From positions 3,201,429 to 3,265,428 of the forward strand of contig NW_019091363.1 in assembly GCF_001949145.1 (NCBI RefSeq): 64,000 nucleotides of DNA, given 5' to 3'. Position 1 is the first letter of the stretch. Each line of letters starts with the position of its first letter. Below the pieces are notes generated by a model. The model made no database searches, was not told where the DNA came from, and saw nothing but the letters and a program-made list of their open reading frames with translations. Positions 1 to 12,570 of the stretch are shown one piece after another. Position numbers and translations under genes: made by a program. The stretch is from Acanthaster planci. Its lineage: Eukaryota > Echinodermata > Asteroidea > Valvatida > Acanthasteridae.

Positions 1-3000
1 ACAGTAGTGTTCGTCTGCTTTCAGAGAAGGGAAATAGTTATGTCATCGATCCAACGACAACAGCTAACCGGCATCTTAGTTTTAATCACCTTTCACCTTT
101 AATCACCTTTTGCTTCACTCATTCTCGAAACTTGTCAATCAGCGAATACATGTAGTATTGAGCACCCACTGTTTTACCTCAGGGCTACGTTGACATATGC
201 ATACGTTTTTCCTCTGCGTACACCTATATACCTCGAGTCTATCTGTGTCTGAAGTGTAGACACGAATTCAGAATAGAGAAACGTTTTAATTTTGTTGGGA
301 AATATTTGATTTTAGATTCTAAAATGGTAAAATAATGCCTGTGTACTGCATTATCAAAGTGCTGTGCTAGGGTAATGGATATGGTATTCATGCCGTGAGT
401 GCATGTTAAGTATTCTCCAAGTATCAGTGTAACCCGTGGCATTCAAGGTGATGATACAAAATACTAACTCCCTGGCGGCAGATAATCTCATTATATTACA
501 CGGAGTGGTATGTCTCCGCTTCACGTGGTACCAAATTGTCAAAACAAGGCTTGGAATGCTTTGCAAAGAGATATTGAAAAACAAAATGCCAAAGGGATTG
601 CAATGGGACATTCTTTGGATTGCGAATTTAAAGTTGCAGATGATTTCAGTGGCAATACAGAAATCAAGATCAAAATAAAGGAGGTGATTTTAAAGTGTTG
701 ACTCATTGATATGCGACATCTCGTGTCGTTCATGAATTTAAAAATCATCAAAAAAAAGACAATGAGGCGGGACTGCATATACCAATACGTGGCTTAATTT
801 CTCTTTAAACTTTCTTGTATAAACACATGCAGCCCACTTGGTATTTTGCAGTCACTTATGGACAAATACTATTAAATATTTTAGTTGTAACGTTGTTTTT
901 CTTAAAAATTCTTAAAAAGGTTGACTTCTCTAGAAGAATCTTAAGTTTTAGAGTATGATTGGACATTAAAAATTATCCATTTAGTTAATGTTTCTCGGTA
1001 AGAGAGACTTTAGTTGTAGATAGTGTCGGTATTTCTTTAACCAATTCCACTGCAACAATACTTTTATTTGTACTCTCAGCAGATGTTTTACTTCAATTTT
1101 TATCAATTAAAACATTTTCTTTGAAACTTTGTATCAGGTAAATGATTTTCGATATTTTTTGAAAGAGGACAATATAATTTGATGCACCAGTGGTTTGGCA
1201 TTGTCTTTATTTATATATGTCCATCTATTTTGAAACGCAAAGGACTTTAGATATAAGGGGAAACCTGCCCTGGTTTCCCAGCAAATGTCAGAGTATTAAT
1301 AAACTTAAGTGGACATTCTCGTCCAAATGCACGCGCCTCCCTTCTCCGTCTAAATCTTGCCAGGGGCTGCCTTTATTCCTGGTCACGATCCGCTCCACAG
1401 TTCGTGCCCACCTTAAGCCGTAGTTCCGTGTTTGCGAGTCTAAAACCAGCGTGTTTCTCCCCCGTCGTCGATCGTGTGTGCTGCATAATTTGCCTCAGCC
1501 CTTAGCACAGTGAGCTGTGCATTGACGAAGAGACAATTTAGTTAAATCAAGATAGATTTACAAAATGGAACCTACGGCAGGAAAGATGGGAACTGATAGT
1601 TCACGCGGCGTAATACTTCTCATAAATGATTGATTTTTTATTGAGTCCGTGATTGAGCGTCGCCCTTGTTTCTCAAAGCGCCTGCAATAGCAGCGAGGAT
1701 AAGAAATTGATGTATTCGAGAAAAAAATAGGGTTCATTTTTGGAAAGTTTGAGAAAGAATAGGCCTCTATTAGTTCAGAAGACCAATGTAAATAGTTGGC
1801 AGTGATTGAATAAAATGGTCCTCACGTAAGGAAATAGGGCGGCCATTCCATTTCGCCTCTATTGACGGGCAACGTTTTGCTGGCTGACTTGTTGGTTGAC
1901 AGATTTTCTGGCTTGTGGGCTGAATGGTTAACAACCTGGTAGGCTTATTTGTTTGGCCAATCTGTTCCGGTGACTGACATGCTGACTAGTTAGCTGGGTG
2001 GTTCGCTGGCTTCATAATGTGCTTGGTTGAAAGTCTTACTTTCAAGTTTTCTTCTGTTGTAACATACGTAATCATTGTAAGAATTCAGTGGTGTAGGCCT
2101 ATATACAGTTGGGGAGGGAAAAACCCGCTCCCTCCCACTGTTTTTTTTTTTTTTTTGGTTGGTTTTTTTTTCTCTTCTTCTTCTGCACTTTTCAAAATGG
2201 GACTGTACCACAACCTTTCTTCGGTGAGGAGTTTTGTACAAATGACAAAAAATGAAAATAGGTACTCGTTGAAAAAAACGAAAATCCCTGAAAACGAAAC
2301 ATCTCTGAAGGGATTGAACTAAATGCCTGATCTATCCGCCTCGAGCAGAAGCGCCCCCTAGCTGGTTAAAAAGAACAACATTGGTCGGCATGTAGTGTTC
2401 ATTTTGTTGGTAGATGCAACCGTAACGCGTGCATTTCACAGTTGTTCGTAAAACAGCGGAGTTCAGTTCCGACCAAAGGAGCCTCTGTTGCTGAGAAAAT
2501 TGCGCCCTAAGTTCAGCTCAAAGCCCATTGTCCAGCTTTTTGAGGTATGCTGCATTGCTGAGTGAGTTGATTTACATATAGGCTACATGTACTTGCACTA
2601 GAATTTTGGTTGGTCGGATCACGGGCTTTCATAGCTTCTTTATAGGCTTGCATAGGCAAGTTCGAGAGACGGCCTTGGTCAGCGATATACATGTACATTT
2701 CAACCAGCATGTCCCCAACAATGGTCAATTATTAATTGGAACCAGAAGCTAGGGCACTGTTGTATCACTGGTTATTAGCAGCCCTTTTCGTAATGAAGTA
2801 GCGAGAGGACTTTTGTGCAAAATGGCAGATACCATGAACACAGTCGACGATGCAATTAACGGCGAAATAATTATGTGAGGCGATGGAGCTATTTTGCAAA
2901 ATGGTCCGACTAGGGTCGTTTGAGTAGAGTCGTATTGTGTTTGTACATTGATGACAGACCCGTGGTCGAGTTGTACATTGCTCCCAAACTTGTCCCGGGT

Positions 3001-3707
3001 TCACGTCCTTACGAAGTGACTGGATAATTGGAATGTCGTTATTAAAGATGTGAGTTGTACTGTAAGCTCCGTGTGTTCCACGTTGATCACACTTCAGGCG
3101 CTATCTTCGTTTATTGCTTTTTGTATTCTGCTGCTGCCCACAATAATAGTTTAAGTCAAAAGTAGCCTGATTTGCTTTGAAACTGATACAAAATTATCAA
3201 ATCGGATTTCTAAACGGCTTGGAAGAATTACTGGGGGAATTTTATCTGTTTTTCTCATTAAAGGTTTACCTTTAAAATAAAGCAGCATTTCTCTTAACAC
3301 CGTGCTGTTTTTTTTTTCAATTAGCTTTCAGCTCTTTATGTTTTTTGAAAATGTTTAGCATTAGATATTGGCTACCCGATATTGGCAAGTGCCTGTGGGT
3401 TGATAATGGATAGCACGTCAGCTATATAGCGTGTCACTTTACCTGTCCGACTGACATGTCGGCGTCATATAATAACCTTTCATTCCTTCTCGAGTTGCTG
3501 CCTCTGTTGAAACATACTGCTTGCACCACACGCCACAGAGTCGTCCGTGGCGCATGTAGGGAACTCGCGTGCTTGTGAACTTCTTTGGCCTCTCATAGTA
3601 AATAGATTAGGTGTCTGTAGGGAGCAATAGAGCGGCGTAAAGTACCGGCATGTCTTGATTATACCTGGAGAAACGGAGAAGCATTCTGCAAACGCACCCC
3701 AGAGGCA
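1..3707. other. Upstream intergenic region, no gene recognised
   Basis: No convincing coding region is seen on either strand; the open frames are short, low in complexity and lack recognisable motifs. A T-rich tract lies near 2140-2175. A stretch at about 2325-2535 is an inverted copy of sequence at about 12920-13125 (listed separately). The promoter and 5' leader of V1 should lie in the last few hundred bases, but no clear TATA box at a sensible distance stands out. Confidence 0.5.
2325..2535 (-). repeat. Dispersed repeat, copy A (inverted relative to copy B)
   Basis: Read on the minus strand this segment matches 12920-13125 on the plus strand over roughly 200 bases with scattered differences. 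Shared blocks include the run around 'caacaaaatgaacactac' and the run around 'aggctcct'. It contains no open reading frame of note. It may be a non-autonomous transposon or an old duplicated fragment; its class is not recognised. Confidence 0.6.
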
Positions 3708-5362
3708 ATGAACTCGCTTCGCTCGCTAATGCACAATAGATCCAGCCACAACTGGACGGCGGCTGCTGTCGAGCAAGCGAATTTCTGTGGAACGCGGACT
3801 TGCACTGCCTTTATCTTCAGCATGTTCAGGGTTGGGATACTCCTGTCGCGATTATTCGCCGTCAGCTTGCTGATTTATGGGGTTGTTGGTGTGCCCGACC
3901 AGGCCGAAGTTTGGACTTTCAGCGGGAAACTACGTGGTGAGACGCGGGTGTTGGACGGGCGCCCTTATCGGGTGTTTCGTGGAATCCCATACGCCGAGCC
4001 ACCGGTGGGAGATCTGCGATTCTCTGCACCTGTACGAAAAGTGCCATGGGAAGGGACTCTCAACGCGGTCCAGTATGGCCCTTCTTGTCCGCAGAATATC
4101 TCTGATGTGTCCCGGTATTACCCTGACTATGTGGTTCGCATACCTGACTCAGCTCGGAAAGTAAGTGAGGACTGTTTGACTCTTAATGTTTTTTCTCCGA
4201 TGGATGAACAAGACATATCTGATGGCCAAGCGGTGATGTTCTGGATCCACGGTGGGAGTTTTGAGACGGGTCAGGGTAGCGGGTACGACGCGTCTGCTCT
4301 GGCCGTCAGGGGAAGAGTTATTGTGGTCACCATCAACTATCGCCTCAATGTATTTGGCTTTCTATCCACCAATGACGAGAACGCACCGGGAAACTTCGGT
4401 TTGTTGGACCAGCAGCTGGCCCTGCGGTGGGTTCACGAGAACATCGCGGCTTTCGGTGGCGACCCGTCCCGAGTCACCCTCTTTGGCCAGTCAGCTGGTG
4501 GTATGTCAGTTATGGCACACCTCAATGCTGTAAATAGCCAACCCCTCTTTCAACGAGTCATCGCCCATAGCGGGATGTCGGCAGGCATCCCCCAATCCAC
4601 TCCACAAATGAAGCAATACGCACAACGAATCGCCCTAAAAGCAGGATGTACGGATCACGGCAGGTCGATGGAAGACTCTCACCATCTTGTCACTTGCCTC
4701 AGGAGGAAATCTACCCATGATGTCTTGAAGGCTGGCCTAGAAGTAGCCGAAGAAGAAATCGTCCCTAAGGTGTGGTTGCCCGTCTGTGACGGAAACTTTT
4801 ACCAAAGAACATGGGCATATTCCAATCCAAGACCCTTTGACCGATTTGATATCATAGCTGGTGTAACATCGGGTGACGGCTCCCCTTTACTCGAACTGCT
4901 CCCAGAGATCCTTCCTAACTACGACTTGCAGAATTACGGATTATCAGAGTCAGATTTTGACAAAATCTTGTCCTTGTTTGCTCCCAGCTGGCAATGCAAC
5001 AGCGTCGTGCGGCAAGCTATCGATTTCGAATACAGGAACTGGACTCTACCTCTCGAAAGAAGGCCCTACGACAGGCTTCTACAAGCGGCCAATTTCTTGT
5101 TGGATTACAACTTCCTATCCAGGATCACCCTGCTGGGCAGTTTCTACAGCGAAGCCAAATCCAGGCGCGTGTTTGTGTTTGACCACCGCAGTGCACCTCG
5201 TGTGAGGTATCCGTACTTAGCTGGGGCGCCTCATTCTGAGGAACTCTCCTACGTTCTCGGACTGCCGTTCAACGCTTCCGGAATAGGACACCTCTTTTCT
5301 GACAAGGAACGGGTGCTTAGCGATCGTATGATCACCTATTGGTCTAATATCGCAAAGTCTGG
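3708..5362 (+). CDS. Variable exon V1: secreted/membrane COesterase catalytic domain
   Basis: Single large exon encoding a cholinesterase/carboxylesterase-like alpha/beta hydrolase expected to enter the secretory pathway. The frame opens at 3708, but Met39 (3822) directly precedes a hydrophobic signal-peptide-like stretch and is an equally good start. The oxyanion-hole HGG lies in FWIHGGS, the nucleophile is Ser262 in FGQSAGG, the acid is Asp390 in TSGDGS (Glu in cholinesterases), and the base is His509 in GAPHSEE. Cysteines in PSCPQ and SEDCLTLN match the first cholinesterase disulfide, but the choline-binding Trp of that loop is absent. The exon ends GG|GTGAGT in phase 2 at WSNIAKSG, about 40 residues short of the end of the fold, so it must be spliced onward. 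The only matching exon in the window is 26525-27062. The in-frame stop 5364-5366 lies inside the donor. Substrate unknown. Confidence 0.9.
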
Positions 5363-8341
5363 GTGAGTATGAACATTTGTTGTAGAATCTGTGAGGTTTA
5401 CCTAAGGGTGGATCCAAAAACATTTTCTGAGATCAAGGGAAATGTAATTCCCACAAAATCGTCCGTCCATCGAAATGAAAACGTTTTTTCGCTCCTTTTT
5501 GGGGGGATTTTTTTTGAGGGGGGGGTAGTGCGTGAACCCATCCACTGGTCAACTAAGGTTTGAGTCTTTGTACAGCATTTCTGTGAGGCATGCATAGAGC
5601 CTGAAAGTAACAAGTCACGCAGCAAACTTCTGGAATTTTCGGAGGGTCCGCCTATAACGTGATTAGTGAACGTAATTTTGGAAGGATGATTCCTAACTGA
5701 AATCACCCCATGAAACACTAATGTTGGCATTTTACCTTTGTCTTCCTTAATTAAGTAATGTTGTGGAAAAATCACGTGGACATTGGTAAACACGAAACTC
5801 ATTAACGACCTTTTACTTCGGGCAGTATAGTTCCTAGGTCTTCTTGTCCAACCACGTTTGTTTTCACACCCTGAACTTACGTGAAAACAACATTGTAAAA
5901 GGTTGGCAAAGTTTTTCCTACCTGCAGTCGATTGGTTCCAGATTCGCATGAGTTCGCACGACGCAGTTCTTTTTAGTAAAGGTTAGATTAAATATTTTAA
6001 TCTTTCGTAAAATGGATTATTGCTTTAAGTTTATTTCCTAATAAAATGTTGTAAAATATTTTGAGCAGTTTTATATTTGGCATTTACCACAAAGTTTAAT
6101 TCCGTAAATGTTCATCTACGTACGAGACCGCCGAATTGCACGTTTTTCATGTATTTTCGATTTTCGGAAGTGATACGCCAATTGTTGGTAGGGTAGTTTG
6201 GTCAGGTTCGCTTCAGTTTCTATAAATTGATATGCTATCAAATATTTTCCAAAGGATTATTTCTGAGTTGAGTCTTTCGGAAGTATTGAACGAAAACATA
6301 TTGCAAATTCTAAAAATTGTGTGCGCTATTTTTCCTATCCATGAGTTCCGATCCAGAAGCGTGCCATAACGGGTCAACTTTCAGGCTCTTTTGACTCTGT
6401 TAGGTTCAACTAAGTGTTAGGGACTTAAATTAATTGATTAAGCTTTGCGCTGAAAGTATTACTTTCATAGGTTTTGCCCATGCACCGAGGTTATATTCGT
6501 ACCACAGTTTCACTGTTGAAACTCAAAGACAAAACAAACACAACAAACGTGCTTGGGTGGGTCTCGAAACCACTTCTTCCTGCTTACAAAAGTATGGAGC
6601 TCAGTTCCAATTTAGAGCCTTCAAAACGGAAACTGAAGCTTTGACGAGGTGTCTTGTCTACCTATTCCAATATATCAAAAATCTAGTTGCAGCGATGATC
6701 ATCGAGCAATTTGATGTGCCTTAGTTGTAACTCCTTCTGTGTCCTTCCTTCATGGTATATCGTACGTCGGTCAATAAACACAGGGCATCGATCTTCTTTT
6801 TAACATAATAAACACGGTTTTGAACTCGTATGTGTCGCTTATGCTGTAAATAAAGAAACATATCAATTGTTGAGCGATAAAGCAAGGGAAAGAATTCTGT
6901 TCAGCGGCAGATGGGCCATTCCATCTGCCTCTTTGAATAGAATATTTACTCAAACAATCACATCACGAAATTTATATTACTATTTATTCCAAAACAGTTA
7001 CGTTTAAAAAAGTGGGAAACATAAACCGCCACCTGCTGCAGAATCCTGCGTAAATTCTTCACCTTTTCTCTGGAATGACAGCGCCCTCTTTTGATTGCTC
7101 CGTCTTACCTTTTTCAGCAGATCAAACTGAGTCCGCTTGCTTCCTAGTCTAAGTAAACAATCTATGTCGTATTCAGTCCATGCCACGGAAGCCTTTTGGT
7201 TTTTACGGTGTGCTTTGTGAGGCCTTTCACTTAATTTCATTTTCGTCGATTGCGCTAGTGCTGTAGACAAAATACCTCTAGCACGGATAGGAAGTTGCAA
7301 CTAAAAGCAAAGTTCAATCTGTGACCACTGTCATTTGAATCCTGGGGGATTGGGATACAAATCCCCCACGTTTTAACTGGGAATGCGCTATTGACCCCCC
7401 CCCCTTTTTGTCGGTGAGAAAAATATCAGGCGGAATGCGAAGAAGTTTTGGACTTCAATATGACCAAACTGTATTCAAAAGCACTCACAAAGGGAAAACA
7501 AAGGGTCATAAATGCGGCGTTTGTAAGGTTCTGCAGGATTGGAATAATTTTACAGATGTACACCTGTATCATGGACATCGTCCCCTAGTGTGGTGTCAGC
7601 ACTCTTCCCCCTCCCACTTTTCAATTTTCACGCCCATTTAGACGTGTTCTCGCTTTTTATGGTCTGTCGTCAGAGAAGAAAATCCAGAATATGATGACAA
7701 TTAAGATCATTTTTCGTTTATTAAAATCAGAAAATTTAACTAGAGTTTTTCCTAAGTGCTCTACCGTAAACACGATTTTTTATTTTGGTGTGATGTGAGG
7801 TTAACTCAGTCTGTGTGTCAGGAGAATACATTCATCCAATATTTACCACCTGTCCCCTGCTTGGCTGTGTAATTATTTAGAAATAAGTACAGTCTGGAAA
7901 AATGTCAACAGTCGTCAGTAAACGATGTATGGAGTGGAGTACAGTTAAGTCACTGGGACTAAACAGTGTGTGTAGATCTTTATATATCCCATGTGTGTTG
8001 TACACTTCAACCTCCATGTAAAGTGTTTTATTCGGCTCTTCGTTCAAATATGGATCTCGTGTCATGTCAGCCGCTTGTAAGGTGATTTATTCTTAGAGGA
8101 GGGATGTTGTACCAGGGGTGGCGGTAAATATAGTGACAATGTGCTTTGACAGTGGCAGGGGAACGAACTCACACGTCCAAGTTGCCATGAGCGCTGTCAA
8201 TCTTCCTCAGCAGGTCCAGTCCCACAGAGGCTGAACAGTTGGTTTTGAAGTGTGTTTTTTTCCCAAAGGGGTATTTAAGTTAAAGATGACAAAATCGAGC
8301 CTCTTTGGATGCGACGCTCAAACCGTCAAGTTTACTTAGCA
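5363..8341 (+). other. Interval between V1 and V2 (intron of V1 transcripts; V2 promoter region)
   Basis: No coding exon is recognised. AATAAA occurs at 6040-6045. A poly-C run lies near 7397-7405. From about 7700 onward the sequence is homologous to the region upstream of V3 (from about 13200), so it probably holds the V2 promoter and leader; 'tatttaag' near 8271 is TATA-like but lies very close to the start codon. Open frames such as the antisense one at 5398-5949 show no family motif. Confidence 0.5.
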
Positions 8342-9813
8342 ATGGCTTGCAACAGATTTGTGGTCCTGACTTTGTTTCTGACTCAAGCTACGTGGTTGCA
8401 AGCTCGCGTCGTTAGGTCGTCTTGTGGATTAATAAAAGGAGAAACGTTGGACTTAGATGGAGTTCCATATCATCGGTACTTGGGTATACCGTACGCTGAG
8501 CCGCCCGTCGGTAGGCTGAGATTTCGGGCACCCGTCCCTAAGGCACCATGGGATTCTCTGTACAACGCCACCGCGTACGGCCCCTCTTGCCCACAAGACA
8601 TTTCTGCCGTGTCTGTCTTTTATCCAGAATACGTGGTGGAAATTCCTCCCAATGCTCAGAACATCAACGAAGATTGTTTAACGCTGAATATCTTCGCCCC
8701 TGTTATATCTGACGAGGGTGGATTCCAATTAGCGGTGATGTTTTGGATCCACGGTGGGAGTTTTGAGACTGGTCAGGGTAGCGGGTACGACGCGTCTGCT
8801 CTGGCCGTCCGGGGAAGAGTTATTGTGGTCACCATCAACTACCGACTCAATATCTTCGGGTTTTTCTCCTCGGGTGACGAGAAAGCGCCAGGAAACTTCG
8901 GTATGTTGGACCAGCAGCTGGCCCTGCAGTGGGTTCACGAGAACATCGCGGCGTTCGGTGGCGATCCGTCCCGGGTCACCCTCTTTGGACAATCAGCCGG
9001 TGGTGCCTCTGTCACTCTCCACTTATTTGCCAACAAAAGTCGCCCTCTATTTCACAGGGCAGCAGCTCACAGCGGCTACAGCCATCCTGAATTAGCTTTA
9101 CCAGGAGGTGCTTCTCGAGAAATCGCCGAGGCAACTGGGTGTGATTACGGCCCGGACTCGGATCTGGTCGAATGTCTGCGTGGACTGTCGATGGAGAAGC
9201 TCCTCTCGGCTGGGCAGGAAGTTGCGAAGAGCTCCCTGAATCAGGTCTGGGTGCCTGTCCGTGATAACAACATGTGGACCTTCAACCCAGGAAGATTGGA
9301 ATTTGAACACGATATCATGATGCTGTTCACTTCGGGAGACGGCTCAGTCGCTCTTGAGGTCGTCAAAAAGTCACTACCCGATCTCTATAATTTCTCAGTC
9401 GGTTTAACCGAGGAACAGTGGGACGCGTACTGTGACTTATACTTCTCTTACTTACAGAATGTCGGCAAGCTTGCTCTCAGTCACGAATACATCGATCCCA
9501 TTCAGACGAATGAGGGATTTGCCCCATTAAAAGCTCTTGTGGACACGATGATGGACTGGAATTACCTGCGCGGCTTGCGGTTTTTCTTGGACGTCTTGCC
9601 CAATTCGCGCTCCATACACGTCAGCATTTTTGACCACCGCTGCTCCGCTAACCAGAGATTTCCTAGGCTCAACCTCGTGCCTCACAGTGAAGAGTTGCCC
9701 TTCCTTTTCGGACTGCCATTTAACGGTTCTGGAATGGGCTCAATTTTTACAGACAGAGAAAAGGCTCTCAGCGATAGAGTTATCACTTATTGGTCCAACT
9801 TTGCAAAAAGTGG
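8342..9813 (+). CDS. Variable exon V2: COesterase catalytic domain
   Basis: Large exon of 490 codons plus two bases. The start at 8342 (MACNRF...) is preferred over the upstream ATG at 8309 because the duplicate V3 has ATG-TGA at the equivalent upstream position and starts at the same MACN. A hydrophobic signal peptide is followed by GIPYAEPPVG, the oxyanion HGG, nucleophile Ser218 in FGQSAGG, Asp in TSGDGS and His in VPHSEELPFLFG, giving a complete Ser-Asp-His triad. Possible N-glycosylation sequons include NAT, NKS, NFS and NGS. A cysteine pair (GCDYG...VEC) matches the second cholinesterase disulfide. The exon stops at WSNFAKSG on GG|GTAAGC, phase 2, and needs the downstream shared exon. 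It is a close duplicate of V3. Secreted or membrane-tethered hydrolase; substrate unknown. Confidence 0.9.
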
Positions 9814-10517
9814 GTAAGCATTAGCCACTTATGCAATTCAAATCAACAGGCTTTGAAGGCTTGTTTTTTCCAGCATAAGAGATTAGATTTATTGGCATTT
9901 GCCATTTCTAGACAGTTTTCTCTTTTGTGCAAAGATTGTTTCAGAGTGCAAACTCAGAGACTTAATGAAGTTACGTCGCACGTTGCTCGCTACGTAGCGT
10001 CATACGGGTACCTATTCCATCTAAAGGCGCCTTTCTATGTGTATGTTTTTGGGGGGGGGGTGCGTTGTGTACACGATGTGTTCAGGCATTTCACTTTCAT
10101 GGACACAAAAATCGACTCCATTAACACGTGCATTGCTTTCGGGCCATCAAAATTGCTCCCGGGATGATTCTGACGATCACGCAACGCTTGGTGCAAGTGT
10201 TGACGTGCATGGAGAGGCGCCTTTAGCTTCACCTATACCGAACAAAATGCACACGGAGATCAGTGCACTTGCTTTGTTTCAATTTGAAAGGCGTTTTGCA
10301 TTGCAATATTGCTTACAATACGACCCTTTAAAATTCACCCTTTGTGATTTAATCAACCTTATTTTAATGGGGGGGGTAGCTGTTTTAAAAGGTTCTTAAA
10401 AATGGCACCTTATTGGTTTTTGCATTGTTCCATATTCATGAAGAAAAACCGTGAATGGACCCCTTTGAGAGTACGGTATACCTGATCGTTACATTGACCT
10501 GTCCTGCGTTTCCTGTG

Positions 10518-10545
10518 GAATTCCATATCTGCCGTCGCCCGTCGT
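10518..10545 (+). repeat. Left arm of 28-bp inverted repeat
   Basis: This segment is the exact reverse complement of 12648-12675. It contains the EcoRI-like palindrome gaattc at its outer end and merges internally into gtcgtccgtcg-type repeats that run up to the assembly gap. The pair may be the ends of a transposable element of about 2.2 kb. Confidence 0.7.
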
Positions 10546-10559
10546 CCGTCGCATTTTGC

Positions 10560-11488
10560 NNNNNNNNNNNNNNNNNNNNNNNNNNNNNNNNNNNNNNNNN
10601 NNNNNNNNNNNNNNNNNNNNNNNNNNNNNNNNNNNNNNNNNNNNNNNNNNNNNNNNNNNNNNNNNNNNNNNNNNNNNNNNNNNNNNNNNNNNNNNNNNNN
10701 NNNNNNNNNNNNNNNNNNNNNNNNNNNNNNNNNNNNNNNNNNNNNNNNNNNNNNNNNNNNNNNNNNNNNNNNNNNNNNNNNNNNNNNNNNNNNNNNNNNN
10801 NNNNNNNNNNNNNNNNNNNNNNNNNNNNNNNNNNNNNNNNNNNNNNNNNNNNNNNNNNNNNNNNNNNNNNNNNNNNNNNNNNNNNNNNNNNNNNNNNNNN
10901 NNNNNNNNNNNNNNNNNNNNNNNNNNNNNNNNNNNNNNNNNNNNNNNNNNNNNNNNNNNNNNNNNNNNNNNNNNNNNNNNNNNNNNNNNNNNNNNNNNNN
11001 NNNNNNNNNNNNNNNNNNNNNNNNNNNNNNNNNNNNNNNNNNNNNNNNNNNNNNNNNNNNNNNNNNNNNNNNNNNNNNNNNNNNNNNNNNNNNNNNNNNN
11101 NNNNNNNNNNNNNNNNNNNNNNNNNNNNNNNNNNNNNNNNNNNNNNNNNNNNNNNNNNNNNNNNNNNNNNNNNNNNNNNNNNNNNNNNNNNNNNNNNNNN
11201 NNNNNNNNNNNNNNNNNNNNNNNNNNNNNNNNNNNNNNNNNNNNNNNNNNNNNNNNNNNNNNNNNNNNNNNNNNNNNNNNNNNNNNNNNNNNNNNNNNNN
11301 NNNNNNNNNNNNNNNNNNNNNNNNNNNNNNNNNNNNNNNNNNNNNNNNNNNNNNNNNNNNNNNNNNNNNNNNNNNNNNNNNNNNNNNNNNNNNNNNNNNN
11401 NNNNNNNNNNNNNNNNNNNNNNNNNNNNNNNNNNNNNNNNNNNNNNNNNNNNNNNNNNNNNNNNNNNNNNNNNNNNNNNNNNNNNNNN
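10560..11488. other. Assembly gap (run of N, 929 positions)
   Basis: All bases are N. The left edge lies inside a gtcgtccgtcg-type repeat, which probably explains why assembly failed. Reading frames spanning the gap are meaningless. Confidence 1.
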
Positions 11489-12570
11489 TTAACAAATGAC
11501 AATGTGATGATTCCTTTCACTTCTAAGGATCTTTTCCCAATAAGGCAAGTACAAATCCCACCTTCAGTACTAGTCCCATAATTAATGCCAATGATGCTAA
11601 AATACTCCTGCCCCTTGACAAGAAAATGTTGCCTTTCTGAGAATTCAACCAAGTGTTTCTTGGGGAAAAACATTTTCAGCGAATATTTCAGGCCAACTTA
11701 TCCACAGTCTAATTCTAATTTGCTCACTGTAAAAACGTGCCGACTTGTTTTCATCAAATTCTAGAAAGAAATCTGCCAACCGACACAGATATTCCATTTT
11801 GTCCTCTCAATTTCACCTTGAAATAAAGAAATACTAGACAGTGCTGTGGGTAACAAGTTGTTTATTAAATGTATTGTTAGGGGGCAATTACCACTTGGTT
11901 TAAGTTTCAGAAAATATGATGAGTTGGTTTTTGTGGGTGTGTATGCCATGGTGGATAGACCAATGAGAACAGGTTGTCCAGCATATCAGAATTACTTATG
12001 GGGCTAACAAGTAACGCTACTGTCTAAAAGACTTCTGTGAGCCTACCTGCAACTAATTTGGAGTATAAAGCAGATTTCATCGTAGGTATACCCGCCCTCA
12101 AAATATTGTTGAATCAGTTTGTCTCTTATGAAAACTATTAAGGAATCAAACATTCTAAATAATCTATTATTTATATTCCGTTCTGTGGGATATCGTGCAG
12201 GGACAGACAGAAATATTGCATAGGCTATAGACCTAAAATCAAGTTGTAAACGAGTAAAGTTACGTCTAGAGTAACTACGTCATCGTGAAAAACAATCTAC
12301 CCTAACAAAAGTCTATTTTGTTAATCTATTTATGTGACAAAAAAGGTATTATTTCATATACACGTTACTTAACCGATGCCGGGATATTATTCCTTCTATC
12401 AAGTGGAGTTCGGCGCAACTGCAAAAAGGAATACATGTACATCTTCTAGTTCTATTGCTAAAATGAGAGTCAGGCATGGTGGGTCGATCGAACAAGGACA
12501 TGTACATGTGAAACGATCAAGGATCAAAGTAAAAAATACCGCTGCGCAATCGTGACCAAAAAAAACACGA

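Noticed and set aside
4252-4533. Second-frame open frames overlapping the V exon cores (also near 8754, 14274 and 19413)
   Set aside because: They recur only because the core nucleotide sequence is conserved between V exons; they are shadows of the esterase frame.
3708-5366. V exons as complete single-exon genes ending at the in-frame stop
   Set aside because: They would lack the C-terminal WPxY...FWxxYLP part of the fold, and all have consensus donors in the same phase at the stop. Kept only as a possible minor isoform.
5398-5949. 183-codon antisense open frame after V1
   Set aside because: No recognisable domain, signal peptide or splice context; it lies in intron sequence and runs over low-complexity tracts.
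8309-8341. Upstream ATG extending V2 by 11 codons
   Set aside because: The duplicate V3 has ATG followed at once by TGA at the same place, and both share the MACN start just before a signal peptide, so 8342 is preferred.
10410-11673. Long open frames across the N gap
   Set aside because: They exist only because N runs contain no stop codons.
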